Source: an uncultured Flavobacteriaceae bacterium
GTDB taxonomy: Bacteria > Bacteroidota > Bacteroidia > Flavobacteriales > Flavobacteriaceae
Length of the DNA: 41,246 nt
Direction: 5' to 3'
NCBI GenBank assembly: GCA_937923735.1
Contig: CALDUJ010000127.1
Span: 1 to 41,246 of the forward strand
Both the position numbers and the translations under genes were made by a program. The notes below the pieces were generated by a model that did not search any database, was not told the origin of the DNA, and saw only the letters and a program-made list of their open reading frames with translations. Shown here in pieces: positions 1-9,466 of the stretch (its first letter is position 1; every line of letters begins with the position of its first letter).

Positions 1-255
1 GAAGATACCATCATGACGTCTGTAAAGAAAACAGCTAAATGTTTAGTGGTAACAGAAGAACCTTCAAACAATAGTTTTGCTAGAGCATTAGCAGGAAAAA
101 TTCAAGAAGAATGCTTTAAATATTTGGATGCACCAGTAATGACTATTGGTAGCGAGAATATGCCAGCAATTCCATTAAACTCTACTTTAGAACAAACCAT
201 GATTCCTTCAATGGAAAAAGTAAAAGCTAAGATTCAGGAGATTCTCAATTACTAA
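1..255 (+). CDS. 2-oxo acid dehydrogenase E1 component, C-terminal fragment (5' end outside window)
   Basis: The frame is open from base 1 and ends at TAA 253-255, so only the last 84 residues are present. They match the C-terminal transketolase-like domain of pyruvate/branched-chain 2-oxo acid dehydrogenase E1 beta proteins: a 'SVKKT.KCLVVTEE' strand-turn, a segment typical of the subunit interface ('NNSFARALAGKIQEE'), then 'DAPVMTIGSENMPAIP' and a terminal helix. In this family the domain helps bind the lipoyl domain of E2 and forms the E1 tetramer. The ATG at 13 is internal and not a start. Whether the whole protein is a beta subunit or the alpha-beta fusion common in Bacteroidota cannot be seen. 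It converges with the decarboxylase on the other strand, with only 9 bp between the stops. Confidence 0.85.
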   Translation, partial: EDTIMTSVKKTAKCLVVTEEPSNNSFARALAGKIQEECFKYLDAPVMTIGSENMPAIPLNSTLEQTMIPSMEKVKAKIQEILNY

Positions 256-264
256 GGTAATAGA

Positions 265-1716
265 TTAAGATTGTTTTAATCTATGAGCCACTTTTACGAT
301 TTCATCAAGTAATCCCTCAATATGCGTTTTTTGGGTTAAAGTATTCATAACAGTCAATCGTAAATAACGTACATCGTTGATTTCAGTTGAGGTAATATAA
401 AATTTTCCTTGCTGGGTAAGCGTATTACGGATTGCTAATTGGAAATCGTTATCTCTACCAAATTCTTTGTATTCAAAACAAAGGATGTTAGATTCGGGTT
501 TAAAAGGGCAAGAAAAATGAGGGTGCTTGTTAATGATATCATGAAACTCTTTTGTAGCTTTATAGGTGTCTTCAACGTACTTTGCTAAGCCTTTTTCGCC
601 TTCGGCTGCTAATACCCAGAAAAGCTTAGTTCCTAAACCCGCTTTGGTGCATTCTAAAGTGTAAGGAAGCGAATCGAAACCAATGTCTTCTTTGTTGTGA
701 AATAAGTAACTCCCCTTTTGCTGAAACGTAGTTCCTAATGTTTTAAAATCCTTGAATAAGACTGCGGCACACAAAGATGAGGTTCTTAACATTTTATGCG
801 CATCCCAGATGACTGAATCTGCTAGCTCAATACCTTTTAGAAGATGTTTTTCTTTATTAGATAATAATGCACTCGCCCCATGTGCCCCGTCCACATGAAA
901 CCAAATCTTATTATCATTGCAAAATTTACCGATGGCTTCAAGAGGGTCATAGAGACCAGTTGCAGTCGTGCAAGCATTCGCTATAACTGCCATTACTTTT
1001 TTGCCTTGAGATTTAGCTTTGTCATAAGCATTCTGAAGATACTCAGGCTGCATTACTTTTAAGTCATCAGTTTTTATTGGAATAATGCATTTTTGCCCCA
1101 TTCCCATAATGGATAAGGCTCTTGCAATCGAGTAGTGTGCTTCATCAGATGCAAGTACCACTAAATTATTGGGTGTGCCATGTGTCCAAGAATCTGGTGC
1201 CACCGCCGCACGAGCAGCAGACATGGCAGTTAAATTTGCAATAGAGCCTCCATGTGTTAATATACCTCCACCATCGTCTTCAATTTGGCTAAAATCACTT
1301 GCTTGTTTGCCTTTGAACCACCCGATTTTACTGAGCATCCAATTTACTACAAACCTTTCAGTAGTAGCTGCCGCTGGTCCCATTTCGTAAATAGACATGG
1401 GATTGTTAATGACTCCGTGAATATAGTCAGCAATGCCAGAGGCTACATGAGGCACCGCCACTTGATGTCCAATATAATGCGGATGATGCATGTGTTGGGT
1501 ATTGGCTAGATAGTTTTTTACTAAGTCTTTTGCTGATTCTGCATTAAGCCCACCTTCTTTAAGCCAATATTCTAATCGTAAGTCTTTAGCAATTAATTCA
1601 GGTGATTGCTGATTCAAGACCTTTTCATCACCCTTTTGACTTATCGAAAGATATTCAGCCAATGTATCAGTAACAACATTGGAAATGGTTTTTAGGTCTT
1701 CTGAATTATTCTTCAT
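265..1716 (-). CDS. Group II pyridoxal-phosphate-dependent decarboxylase
   Basis: A 483-residue protein of the aromatic-amino-acid/glutamate/diaminobutyrate decarboxylase superfamily (PLP fold type I). Visible motifs are 'THGGSIANLTAMSAARAA' (cofactor phosphate region), 'HVDGAHGAS' (Asp contacting the pyridine nitrogen, with a neighbouring substrate-pocket His) and 'WDAHKML', whose Lys308 should form the Schiff base. Length is normal for the family. No signal peptide, so it is cytoplasmic. It starts at ATG 1716, 12 bp downstream of the M20 peptidase gene, and is almost certainly co-transcribed with it. The substrate cannot be read from sequence; aromatic amino acids, glutamate, aspartate and diaminobutyrate are all possible. 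The pairing with a secreted peptidase suggests it uses an amino acid released from peptides, which is inference. Confidence 0.85.
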   Translation of the reverse strand: MKNNSEDLKTISNVVTDTLAEYLSISQKGDEKVLNQQSPELIAKDLRLEYWLKEGGLNAESAKDLVKNYLANTQHMHHPHYIGHQVAVPHVASGIADYIHGVINNPMSIYEMGPAAATTERFVVNWMLSKIGWFKGKQASDFSQIEDDGGGILTHGGSIANLTAMSAARAAVAPDSWTHGTPNNLVVLASDEAHYSIARALSIMGMGQKCIIPIKTDDLKVMQPEYLQNAYDKAKSQGKKVMAVIANACTTATGLYDPLEAIGKFCNDNKIWFHVDGAHGASALLSNKEKHLLKGIELADSVIWDAHKMLRTSSLCAAVLFKDFKTLGTTFQQKGSYLFHNKEDIGFDSLPYTLECTKAGLGTKLFWVLAAEGEKGLAKYVEDTYKATKEFHDIINKHPHFSCPFKPESNILCFEYKEFGRDNDFQLAIRNTLTQQGKFYITSTEINDVRYLRLTVMNTLTQKTHIEGLLDEIVKVAHRLKQS

Positions 1717-1728
1717 TGTAAGTGAATT

Positions 1729-3027
1729 CTAATCCTGATTAATCAGTCTATAAATTAATATAGCTGCACGTTTAGTCAGGGCTTCAATGGTTTTCAAATT
1801 AACAGTTTCTTGCGGTGTGTGAGCACCAGAGCCCATTGTCCCCAGGCCGTCTAAACAATCAACATATTCTGCGACAAATGAGACATCGGCGGCACCACGT
1901 TTACTTGGGTCGTAACCTAAAACTTCACCATAACCCAAATCCAAGCTTACATCGCTTAAAACATTTAAAAGGTCTTGATTGCCTTGTGTTGGTCCCATGG
2001 CTGGATAGCTATCGATAAAGCTTATTTCTGCTGAGGTTTGGGGAAGGTTATTCAATACAATTTCCCTCATTTTAGCCCTTGCATTTTCTTTTTGCTCTTC
2101 GGATATAAATCGTAACCCTCCTTTTACAACTGCCGTTTGGGCAACCACATTACTCTTTCCAAAAGCATCACCTTTACTGGTCATGTCATCTAGTTCCACA
2201 AATGTTCCTCCTAATAATACCCCAGGATTAAAAGTAAGGTACTTTTCACCTCTTACTTCGTTGTAAAATTCGTTTAAAATTCGTGACATTTCAAAAATAG
2301 CACCAGCACCAATACGCTCATTAAAAATACCTGATGAATGCGCTCGTTTACCAGTTACTTCAACTTTCCATCCAGAGGAACCTCTACGAGCAATAGTAGC
2401 ATTGTTAAATCCAGTAGCGGTTTCAAACCCTAAAGCAATGTCACTTCGTTTAGCGGCTTCAATCAAATCCTTTCGACTTATAGTTAAAGGCTTCCCTGTG
2501 CTTTCTTCATCACCAGTATAAGCAGCAATGATTTGCGCGTTTTTTAACAATCCATTTTCTTGAAGTGCTTTAAGGGCATATAATATAATAACGTTACCAC
2601 CTTTCATGTCATTTCCTCCTGGAGCATGTGCAATACTATCATTCACCATCTTGAATTCCTGAAAGGGACTGTCAGCTTCAAATACGGTATCTAGATGACC
2701 GATAAGGAGGAGTTTTTTTCCTTTATTTCCAGAGGTTTCAGCAAACAAATGTCCAGCGCGATTCATTTCACTTGGCATATCAATCCACGAGGTTTTAAAA
2801 TTTATAGCTTCAAAAGCCTCTTTAAAAACTGCACCAACTTCTTTCACACCTTTTGGATTAAGAGTGCCACTATTAATATTTACAACTTTCTCCAAGAATG
2901 CTATTGCTTCATTGTTATTATTTTCAATAGAGGTGATGATTTTTAGTTCTTGTTCTGAAAGATTTTGAGCAAAAATTGATGCTGAAATTAACATTAAGAA
3001 CAGACCGACTGTAAATTGCTTATGCAT
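1729..3027 (-). CDS. Secreted M20 family metallopeptidase (carboxypeptidase G2-like)
   Basis: A 432-residue zinc peptidase. Residues 1-20 form a signal peptide ending 'SIFAQ', so export to the periplasm or beyond is expected. The di-zinc centre of M20 enzymes is visible: 'GHLDT' (His111, Asp113), 'GGNDMKGG' (bridging Asp140), 'GDEEST' (catalytic Glu174 and ligand Glu175), 'GFETATG' (ligand Glu) and C-terminal 'GSGAHTPQE' (ligand His). The insertion around residues 210-330, beginning 'RRGSSGWKVEVTGKRAHSSG', is the dimerisation lid typical of glutamate carboxypeptidases. Likely role: removing C-terminal amino acids (often Glu) or cleaving dipeptides. It is the first gene of a two-gene unit with the PLP decarboxylase. 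M20 deacetylase or dipeptidase activity remains possible. Confidence 0.88.
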   Translation of the reverse strand: MHKQFTVGLFLMLISASIFAQNLSEQELKIITSIENNNNEAIAFLEKVVNINSGTLNPKGVKEVGAVFKEAFEAINFKTSWIDMPSEMNRAGHLFAETSGNKGKKLLLIGHLDTVFEADSPFQEFKMVNDSIAHAPGGNDMKGGNVIILYALKALQENGLLKNAQIIAAYTGDEESTGKPLTISRKDLIEAAKRSDIALGFETATGFNNATIARRGSSGWKVEVTGKRAHSSGIFNERIGAGAIFEMSRILNEFYNEVRGEKYLTFNPGVLLGGTFVELDDMTSKGDAFGKSNVVAQTAVVKGGLRFISEEQKENARAKMREIVLNNLPQTSAEISFIDSYPAMGPTQGNQDLLNVLSDVSLDLGYGEVLGYDPSKRGAADVSFVAEYVDCLDGLGTMGSGAHTPQETVNLKTIEALTKRAAILIYRLINQD

Positions 3028-3137
3028 AATTAATTTGATAATTAGTTGATTTTTTAAAGATAAACAATAAAAGCTTCATTTTTTTGAGATGTAGAATTTG
3101 ATTAGTATCAGGAATTTATCAAAAAATCAAGAATACG

Positions 3138-3145
3138 TATATTTG
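3138..3145 (+). promoter_or_regulatory. Candidate Bacteroidota -7 box for the FG-GAP lipoprotein gene
   Basis: TATATTTG matches the Bacteroidota primary-sigma -7 consensus TAnnTTTG exactly. It lies 24 nt before the ATG at 3170, leaving room for a short leader. No clear TTG is seen about 20 nt further upstream, so the -33 element is weak. Confidence 0.5.
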
Positions 3146-3169
3146 CTATAAAACCACCCTACGACTAAA

Positions 3170-6100
3170 ATGAGGAAATTAACTATCGCTTTATCCTTTT
3201 TAGTATTTTGCCTTGCTTGTGAAAAAGAAGTCGATAATAAGAAGACTTTTTTATTGAACAAAGTTTCTAATAATCATACAAAGATTGGCTTCAAGAATAT
3301 AATAACTGAAGATGTAAATCACAGTATCATCAACTATATCTACTACTATAACGGCGCTGGAGTCGCTGCAGGAGATGTTAATAATGATAGCCTTCCTGAC
3401 TTGTATTTTGTGTCTAATATGGGTGATAATAAGTTATATCTAAACAAAGGAAATCTTGAATTTGAAGATGTGTCCAAGAATGCTAATATTACCAGTAATG
3501 CGAGTTGGAATACTGGAGCAACTATGGTAGATATTAATAGTGATGGACTTATGGATATTTATCAATGTTCTGTTTCTGGGTTATTGGATTTCGAAGGTCA
3601 TAACGAGCTTTTTGTAAATAATGGAGATGGTACATTTACCGAGAGAGCACAAGAATACGGATTGGATTTCAAAGGGTATTCTACTCAAGCTTATTTTTTT
3701 GATTACGACAAAGATGATGATCTTGATGTTTATATTGTTAATCATGCTGTTCATACTACTCTATCGCATGGGCCAGCAAACGTAAGAAGTGATAGAGAAC
3801 CAATGGTTGGTGATGTATTGCTCAAAAATAACAATGGAAAATATGAAGATGTCAGCGAGCAAGCCAATATTTATGGTGGTGTTAATGGTTATGGATTAAG
3901 CGCTTCCATTGCTGATTTTAATAATGATGGTTGGGATGATATTTACGTATGTAATGACTTTCATGAGGATGATTATTACTATATAAACAATCAAGACGGT
4001 ACTTTTAGAGAGGAATTGGATGGAGCTTTCTCTACTATTAGCAGATTTTCAATGGGTAGTGACGCTTCCGATGTTAACGGTGATGGTTTTCAGGATTTAA
4101 TAACACTAGATATGTTGCCTAAAGATGAGAGGGTGTTGAAAGAAACAGAAGGTGATGAGTCTATGTTTTATATGCAGAAGAGCCTGAGGAAGCAGGGTTA
4201 CAAAGACCAATATGCCAGAAATATGCTGCAAATAAATGGTGGCGGAGACTATTTTCGGGAGTCAGCTTTATTAAATGGTATTGCAGATACCGATTGGAGT
4301 TGGGGACCATTAATTGCAGATTTTAATAATGATGGACATCAAGATTTATTTGTTGCTAACGGTATCTTGAGAAGGCCAAATGGCATGGACTTCAAGAAAT
4401 ATGTTTCTAGTGCATTTAGAAATAGAAGTCCAGAAGATGGGGTCAAGTGGTTATATAATTCCGTTGGAGAAATGCCTAGCGGCAAAGTGCCCAATGAATT
4501 TTTTGAAGGTAATTCTGAGAAATTCGAAAGAAGAACAGGAGCGTGGATTGAAGAAGTTCCCTCGCTGTCTAATGGAGCGATTTATATTGATTTAGATTTA
4601 GATGGTGATTTGGATTTAGTTTTAAATAACCTAAATGATAACGCTAATGTATATGAAAATACAATTGATAACACTAAGAACTACATATCTCTAAAGTTTG
4701 ATTATAAAGCAAATAACAAAGAAGGGATAGGAGCAAAGGCGATAGTTTATAGTGATGGTAAACAACAACTCAAACAGCTGTTTAAATCGAGAGGGTTTCT
4801 GTCCTCAATGGATGGTAAACTACATTTTGGTTTAAACGAGTCCAGTAAAGTAGATTCCGTTCATGTTATATGGCCAGACAATAAGTTACAAGTAATAAAT
4901 AATCCTAATATTAATCAGCATCTAAATATTAAATATCAGCCACCTTTTTTAGAGTATGATTATAGTAAATTTAGCGAAGTTGGCCCCTATTTTAATGAAA
5001 TCCAAGGAATAGAATATGCCCATACTGAGGATCAGTACGATGATTTTGTAAGCAATAAGATAATTCCTTATAAGATTTCTACCTTAGGTCCAGCAGTAGC
5101 GGTTGGCGATATAGATCAAAACGGATATGAAGATGTGTTTTTAGGAAATGCTTCAGGAGAAAAAGCCAAACTTTTCTTAAATGATGGGAAAAGTCTAAAG
5201 CAGACCAGCATCAAAACTATAGAAGATGACTTTTTATTTGAAGACAACGATGCTGTGTTTTTTGATGCTGATAACGATGGTGATTTAGATTTGTATGTTG
5301 CCACTGGCATTCACAGGTCGAGGCTGAAAAAATATGAAGGGGATAGATTGTATATTAATGCCAATGGTAATTTCGAAAAGTCGAACAGCCAAATCCCAGA
5401 AAATAACTTAGTAACTTCTACGGTTGCTGCATATGATTTTGATTTTGATGGGGATCAAGACCTTTTCATTGGTAATCTATCTAGTCCAAGTGATTTTGGG
5501 CCTTCTGTAGCTTCCTATATTTTGGTAAATGATGGTAAAGGGCAATTTTCTAAGAACCAAGATTTTTCTTTGATATCTAAAGTGACTTCAGCGACTTGGG
5601 AAGACATAAATAATGATGGAATTAAAGATTTGTTGATTTCAACTGAATGGGACGGACCTAAAGTATACCTGAATAAAAACGGAAAGCTTAACCTTGTTGA
5701 AGTTCCTGATAAAATCAATGGACTATGGCAATCTGTTGAAGCGTATGATGTTGATGAAGACGGCGACAAGGATATTTTACTGGGGAATTGGGGATTGAAT
5801 ACAAAATTTAATCCAAGCAAAGAGAAACCTCTTTTAATGTATCATTCAGATTTTGATAAAAACGGTAAGGCAGAAACAGTCCTTGCTTACAATAAGAATG
5901 GTAAATATTATCCTGTAAATTCTAAAGATGAACTTGGAGGGCAAATGCCCGTTATCAGTAAGTTATTTGTCAAGCATTCAGATTTTGCCTTAAAAACGGT
6001 TGAAGAAGTGATGACCAAAGGTTCATTAGGTATAGCTGAAAAGTATGAAGTGCACACACTGGCCTCTGGTTATTTAAGAAATGATAATGGTGAGTTTAAG

Positions 6101-6412
6101 GAGCTCGTTGTATTCCCACAGGAATTTCAAATGGCGCCGATTAATAATTTCTCAAGAGTTAATGTTAATGATGAAGCATGCCTGTTAATCAGTGGAAATA
6201 CAAATAAGGTAAACACATATCATGGCGCTTACACATCTTTAAAAGGAATTATCATGAAAGATATTTCAAACTTCGACTCAGCCAGTAAATACGGTGTCAA
6301 GCCTTTTGATGAACAAATAAAAGAAGTGGTTACTGTGGAGATGAAAGACAAGAAGGTGTTGATGGTGTTTTCAAACAACGCTGGTCTTCAAACCTATACT
6401 TACGATAAATAG
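3170..6412 (+). CDS. FG-GAP/VCBS repeat lipoprotein with ASPIC/UnbV domain (CRTAC1-like)
   Basis: A 1080-residue surface or periplasmic protein. The N-terminus is a lipoprotein signal with lipobox 'LACE' (Cys at about residue 17). Many Asp/Asn-rich calcium-binding loops of the FG-GAP/VCBS beta-propeller type follow, e.g. 'GDVNNDSLPDLYFV', 'ADFNNDGWDDIYV', 'DLDGDLDLVLNN' and, in the second half, 'FDADNDGDLDLYVATG' and 'DFDGDQDLFIGN'. Between the two propeller blocks, at roughly residues 505-600, lies an ASPIC/UnbV-like segment ('GIGAKAIVYSDGKQQLKQ', 'SVHVIWPDNKLQ'). This architecture and length are typical of CRTAC1-family proteins that Bacteroidota carry in several copies, often near SusCD loci. 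The function is unknown; adhesion or polymer binding is the usual inference. It stands alone with its own promoter and terminator. Confidence 0.85.
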   Translation: MRKLTIALSFLVFCLACEKEVDNKKTFLLNKVSNNHTKIGFKNIITEDVNHSIINYIYYYNGAGVAAGDVNNDSLPDLYFVSNMGDNKLYLNKGNLEFEDVSKNANITSNASWNTGATMVDINSDGLMDIYQCSVSGLLDFEGHNELFVNNGDGTFTERAQEYGLDFKGYSTQAYFFDYDKDDDLDVYIVNHAVHTTLSHGPANVRSDREPMVGDVLLKNNNGKYEDVSEQANIYGGVNGYGLSASIADFNNDGWDDIYVCNDFHEDDYYYINNQDGTFREELDGAFSTISRFSMGSDASDVNGDGFQDLITLDMLPKDERVLKETEGDESMFYMQKSLRKQGYKDQYARNMLQINGGGDYFRESALLNGIADTDWSWGPLIADFNNDGHQDLFVANGILRRPNGMDFKKYVSSAFRNRSPEDGVKWLYNSVGEMPSGKVPNEFFEGNSEKFERRTGAWIEEVPSLSNGAIYIDLDLDGDLDLVLNNLNDNANVYENTIDNTKNYISLKFDYKANNKEGIGAKAIVYSDGKQQLKQLFKSRGFLSSMDGKLHFGLNESSKVDSVHVIWPDNKLQVINNPNINQHLNIKYQPPFLEYDYSKFSEVGPYFNEIQGIEYAHTEDQYDDFVSNKIIPYKISTLGPAVAVGDIDQNGYEDVFLGNASGEKAKLFLNDGKSLKQTSIKTIEDDFLFEDNDAVFFDADNDGDLDLYVATGIHRSRLKKYEGDRLYINANGNFEKSNSQIPENNLVTSTVAAYDFDFDGDQDLFIGNLSSPSDFGPSVASYILVNDGKGQFSKNQDFSLISKVTSATWEDINNDGIKDLLISTEWDGPKVYLNKNGKLNLVEVPDKINGLWQSVEAYDVDEDGDKDILLGNWGLNTKFNPSKEKPLLMYHSDFDKNGKAETVLAYNKNGKYYPVNSKDELGGQMPVISKLFVKHSDFALKTVEEVMTKGSLGIAEKYEVHTLASGYLRNDNGEFKELVVFPQEFQMAPINNFSRVNVNDEACLLISGNTNKVNTYHGAYTSLKGIIMKDISNFDSASKYGVKPFDEQIKEVVTVEMKDKKVLMVFSNNAGLQTYTYDK

Positions 6413-6430
6413 ACAAAGGAAGAGTCAAAT

Positions 6431-6476
6431 AAAAAAACCGCCTCCCGATAGTTATCTAAGATGGCAGTTTTTTTTT
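6431..6476. terminator. Probable bidirectional terminator between convergent genes
   Basis: A run of seven A then CCGCC is mirrored by GGCAG followed by nine T, so a stem with one mismatch forms on either strand. It sits between the stops of the FG-GAP lipoprotein gene (plus) and the DUF4136 gene (minus). A small GATA/TATC hairpin in the loop could extend it. Confidence 0.55.
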
Positions 6477-6495
6477 GATTCTGTTAAGGTAAAGA

Positions 6496-7053
6496 TTATT
6501 GTCCTACACCTGGTGGATATTTCTCCATGATTTTATTTACAAATTCCTTTATACGAGCTTCTTTTTTCTCTCTTTTTTGAGTAAGATATCCAGTACCCAT
6601 GCCTTGCCAAACTAATTCTTTTTTGTTAGCGTCAATAAGGTCAACATATAAGATGCCCTCAGTTCTTGTTGTTGCAGTAGGTTGTTGGTTCCAGCCCCAG
6701 CCCCAGCCAGGTCCGAATCCGCCCCAGCCGCCCCAGCCCCAGCCGCCAGCACCCCAAGCGTTGTTGTATATGTTAACGCGTTGATTGGATTTCGTAAATA
6801 TGCTCACTAACATGTCTGGTTTTTCGGATTTTGTAAATCCTCTTGCCATCAATTCAGATTCGATAGCACGTAAGATTCTACGTTTATCTAAATCACTGAT
6901 TTCGGCTTTGTCTATTCCCGATTTAAAAAAGGCAAAAGTTTTGTAATTGTTAAAGTCTGCTTTACTGTCGTAATCAGAAGAGACTTTTACAGAGCTACAT
7001 GATGTCATTACTACAAGTAATAATAATGCAGAGATGGTTTTTAATGCTTTCAT
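6496..7053 (-). CDS. DUF4136 domain lipoprotein
   Basis: A 185-residue lipoprotein: a hydrophobic signal ending 'VVMTSCSS' places the lipidated Cys at residue 19. The mature part has the DUF4136 pattern, with an early 'DYDSKADFNNYKTFAFF', a helix 'RRILRAIESELMARGF', then 'PDMLVSIFTKS' and the C-terminal 'GILYVDLIDANKKELVWQG'. An unusual Gly/Trp-rich stretch (about residues 99-121, repeated 'GWGWGG') interrupts the domain, giving a short GC-rich patch at about 6690-6760. The start is 15 bp after the hutU stop, so it may be co-transcribed with hutU, although no functional link is evident. The role of DUF4136 is unknown; an outer-membrane-associated protein is likely. Confidence 0.8.
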   Translation of the reverse strand: MKALKTISALLLLVVMTSCSSVKVSSDYDSKADFNNYKTFAFFKSGIDKAEISDLDKRRILRAIESELMARGFTKSEKPDMLVSIFTKSNQRVNIYNNAWGAGGWGWGGWGGFGPGWGWGWNQQPTATTRTEGILYVDLIDANKKELVWQGMGTGYLTQKREKKEARIKEFVNKIMEKYPPGVGQ

Positions 7054-7068
7054 AGCTTATGTTTTTAA

Positions 7069-9054
7069 TTAAAATTTATTTAATAAATCGTCATCAACAC
7101 TATTAGGTAAAGTTACTTTTAAATTCGGTTCGTTCAACATCGCTCTTTTAATGGCAAAAACTGCTTCGTCATTTCTTGCCCAGCTACGTCTCGCAATACC
7201 GTTGTTAACATCCCAGAATAGCATGGATTTCAACCGCTTTTCCGCTTCTTTAGTACCATCAAGAACCATACCAAATCCACCGTTAATAACTTCGCCCCAA
7301 CCAACACCTCCACCATTGTGTATACTTACCCATGTGGCGCCTCTAAAACTGTCTCCAATAACATTCTGTATTGCCATATCTGCGGTAAATCGCGAACCAT
7401 CATAAATATTACTAGTTTCACGGTAAGGAGAATCGGTTCCAGATACATCATGATGGTCTCTTCCTAAAATCACAGTCTCTATTTCTCCTCTTTCAATCGC
7501 ATCATTAAAAGCTTTTGCGATTTTCATACGGCCTTCTGCATCAGCATACAAGATTCTAGCCTGTGAACCAACAACTAATTTATTTTCTTGTGCACCTTTA
7601 ATCCATTGAATGTTATCAGCCATTTGCTGTTGAATCTCTTCAGGTGAATTCTTCTTTATTTCCTCAAGAACAATGCAGGCAATAGCATCTGTTTTTGCTA
7701 AGTCTTTAGGTTTGCCTGATGCGCAAACCCAACGGAATGGGCCAAAACCATAATCAAAACACATTGGTCCCATTATGTCTTGCACATAACTTGGATATTT
7801 AAAATCAATACCATTTTCTGCCATGATATCTGCACCAGCTCTGGATGCTTCTAACAGAAAAGCATTTCCATAATCAAAGAAATACGTGCCTTTAGTAGTA
7901 TGCTTATTAACTGCTGTTGCATGGCGGCGTAAGGTCTCTTGAACTTTTTTCTTAAACTTTTCGGGCTCATTAGCCATCATGTTATTGGCTTCTTCAAAAG
8001 ACATCCCAACAGGATAGTACCCTCCAGCCCAAGGATTATGAAGAGAAGTTTGATCACTTCCTAAATCGATATGTATATCGGCTTCATAAAACTTTTCCCA
8101 AACGTCAACTATATTTCCTAAATAAGCTATCGATACAGTTTCTTTTTCGGCTTTAGCCTTGATGACTCGTTTCACTAATTCATCTAAATCAGTAATTTTT
8201 TCATCTATCCATCCTTGGTCTAACCGTACTTGAGTAATCTTAGGATTTACTTCTGCGCATACTGTTATGCATCCTGCTATATTTCCTGCTTTTGGTTGTG
8301 CGCCAGACATGCCTCCTAATCCAGAAGTAACAAATAAGTTTCCTTTTGGTGATTTACCAATTTTTCTAAACCCATTTAAAACTGTGATAGTTGTCCCGTG
8401 AACAATGCCTTGTGGACCTATATACATATAGCTTCCGGCCGTCATTTGTCCATATTGGGTGACACCTAGAGCGTTGAATTTTTCCAAATCATCAGGTTTA
8501 GAATAATTAGGAATCATCATACCGTTAGTAACTACAACTCTTGGTGCTTCTTTATGACTTGGGAATAAACCCATCGGATGCCCGGAATACATGACTAGCG
8601 TTTGCTCTTCATTCATCTCGGCAAGATATTTCATAGTCAATCTGTACTGCGCCCAATTAGAAAACACGCCGCCATTACCACCATAGGTTATGAGTTCATG
8701 TGGATGTTGTGCGACTGCATAATCTAAATTATTCTGAATCATTAGCATAATTGCTGCTGCTTGTTTGGATTTTGCAGGGTATTCAGAAATTGATCTCGCA
8801 TACATTTTGTAATCTGGACGAAAACGGTACATGTAAATGCGTCCGTAAGTGTTTAGTTCTTCTCTGAATTCAGGAAGAAGTGTTTTATGATGCTTTGTAT
8901 CGAAATATCTTAAGGCATTTCTGAGTGCTAGCTTCTTTTCGTCATCAGATAGTATATCCTTTCGTTTAGGAGCATGGTTTATATTTAATTCGTAGGGTTT
9001 TGGTTGAGGTAACTTTGAAGGGATTCCTTCTAATATTTGATTTTTGAATGTCAT
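7069..9054 (-). CDS. hutU: Urocanate hydratase (urocanase)
   Basis: A 661-residue cytosolic enzyme that converts urocanate to 4-imidazolone-5-propionate, the second step of histidine degradation, using tightly bound NAD+ as an electrophile. Family hallmarks are 'YGGNGGVFSNWAQYRL', 'TNGMMIPNYS', 'GQMTAGSYMYIGPQGIVHGT', the dinucleotide-binding stretch 'SGLGGMSGAQPKAGNIAG', 'SDQTSLHNPWAGGYYPVG' and 'GATWVSIHNGGGVGWGE'. It is about 100 residues longer than the proteobacterial form (about 555) and close to the animal-type length, as usual in Bacteroidota. No hutH, hutI or hutG lies beside it, so the pathway must be split across the genome. The DUF4136 gene follows 15 bp downstream. Confidence 0.95.
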   Translation of the reverse strand: MTFKNQILEGIPSKLPQPKPYELNINHAPKRKDILSDDEKKLALRNALRYFDTKHHKTLLPEFREELNTYGRIYMYRFRPDYKMYARSISEYPAKSKQAAAIMLMIQNNLDYAVAQHPHELITYGGNGGVFSNWAQYRLTMKYLAEMNEEQTLVMYSGHPMGLFPSHKEAPRVVVTNGMMIPNYSKPDDLEKFNALGVTQYGQMTAGSYMYIGPQGIVHGTTITVLNGFRKIGKSPKGNLFVTSGLGGMSGAQPKAGNIAGCITVCAEVNPKITQVRLDQGWIDEKITDLDELVKRVIKAKAEKETVSIAYLGNIVDVWEKFYEADIHIDLGSDQTSLHNPWAGGYYPVGMSFEEANNMMANEPEKFKKKVQETLRRHATAVNKHTTKGTYFFDYGNAFLLEASRAGADIMAENGIDFKYPSYVQDIMGPMCFDYGFGPFRWVCASGKPKDLAKTDAIACIVLEEIKKNSPEEIQQQMADNIQWIKGAQENKLVVGSQARILYADAEGRMKIAKAFNDAIERGEIETVILGRDHHDVSGTDSPYRETSNIYDGSRFTADMAIQNVIGDSFRGATWVSIHNGGGVGWGEVINGGFGMVLDGTKEAEKRLKSMLFWDVNNGIARRSWARNDEAVFAIKRAMLNEPNLKVTLPNSVDDDLLNKF

Positions 9055-9183
9055 ATTTAAAAATTAGGTTAAACGAATATTCTGCATTTGAATAATCGGA
9101 TAAACCTAGGGATAACGAATGTCGACTCGATGATGAGTATTGGCAATTTTTATTCTATATGTCATCAATAGTATGTCCAAAAA

Positions 9184-9351
9184 TTATTGCTTTTTTATAA
9201 CTCCTGTCTTCTTATTGTAACCATAAGGGCAATGTCTACAATTACTCTGGCAGCAGTAACCTCTTTTAAGGTGATATTGCTCCGTAAAGCATCGATATCC
9301 TTCAGGTGTTAAGTAGTAATCACCTTCTTCAACGGGTATTATTTTTTTCAT
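9184..9351 (-). CDS. Small Cys-rich DUF5522 protein
   Basis: A 55-residue protein when started at ATG 9351; a TTG at 9366 would add five residues and is less likely. The core is 'YYLTPEGYRCFTEQYHLKRGYCC' followed by 'CRHCPYGY', the signature of the DUF5522 family. The Cys residues (CC, then CxxC) suggest a metal-binding knuckle. Function is unknown. A candidate -7 box on this strand, TATCTTTG (9432 down to 9425), lies upstream. Confidence 0.8.
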   Translation of the reverse strand: MKKIIPVEEGDYYLTPEGYRCFTEQYHLKRGYCCQSNCRHCPYGYNKKTGVIKKQ

Positions 9352-9466
9352 TTCAATTTTAGACAAACCCTCTGGTTGTTAGCAACTTGATGATAAAAAC
9401 AGTTTAGGCATGGTTTCTGCTTAACAAAGATAATGTAATTTACCATGAAATAACGTTCATCTTTAT

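Noticed and set aside
260-284. 9-bp inverted repeat (ATAGATTAA / TTAATCTAT) between convergent gene ends, considered as a terminator
   Set aside because: It has no T-run on either side and most of it lies inside the last codons of the decarboxylase gene, so it may be coincidental.
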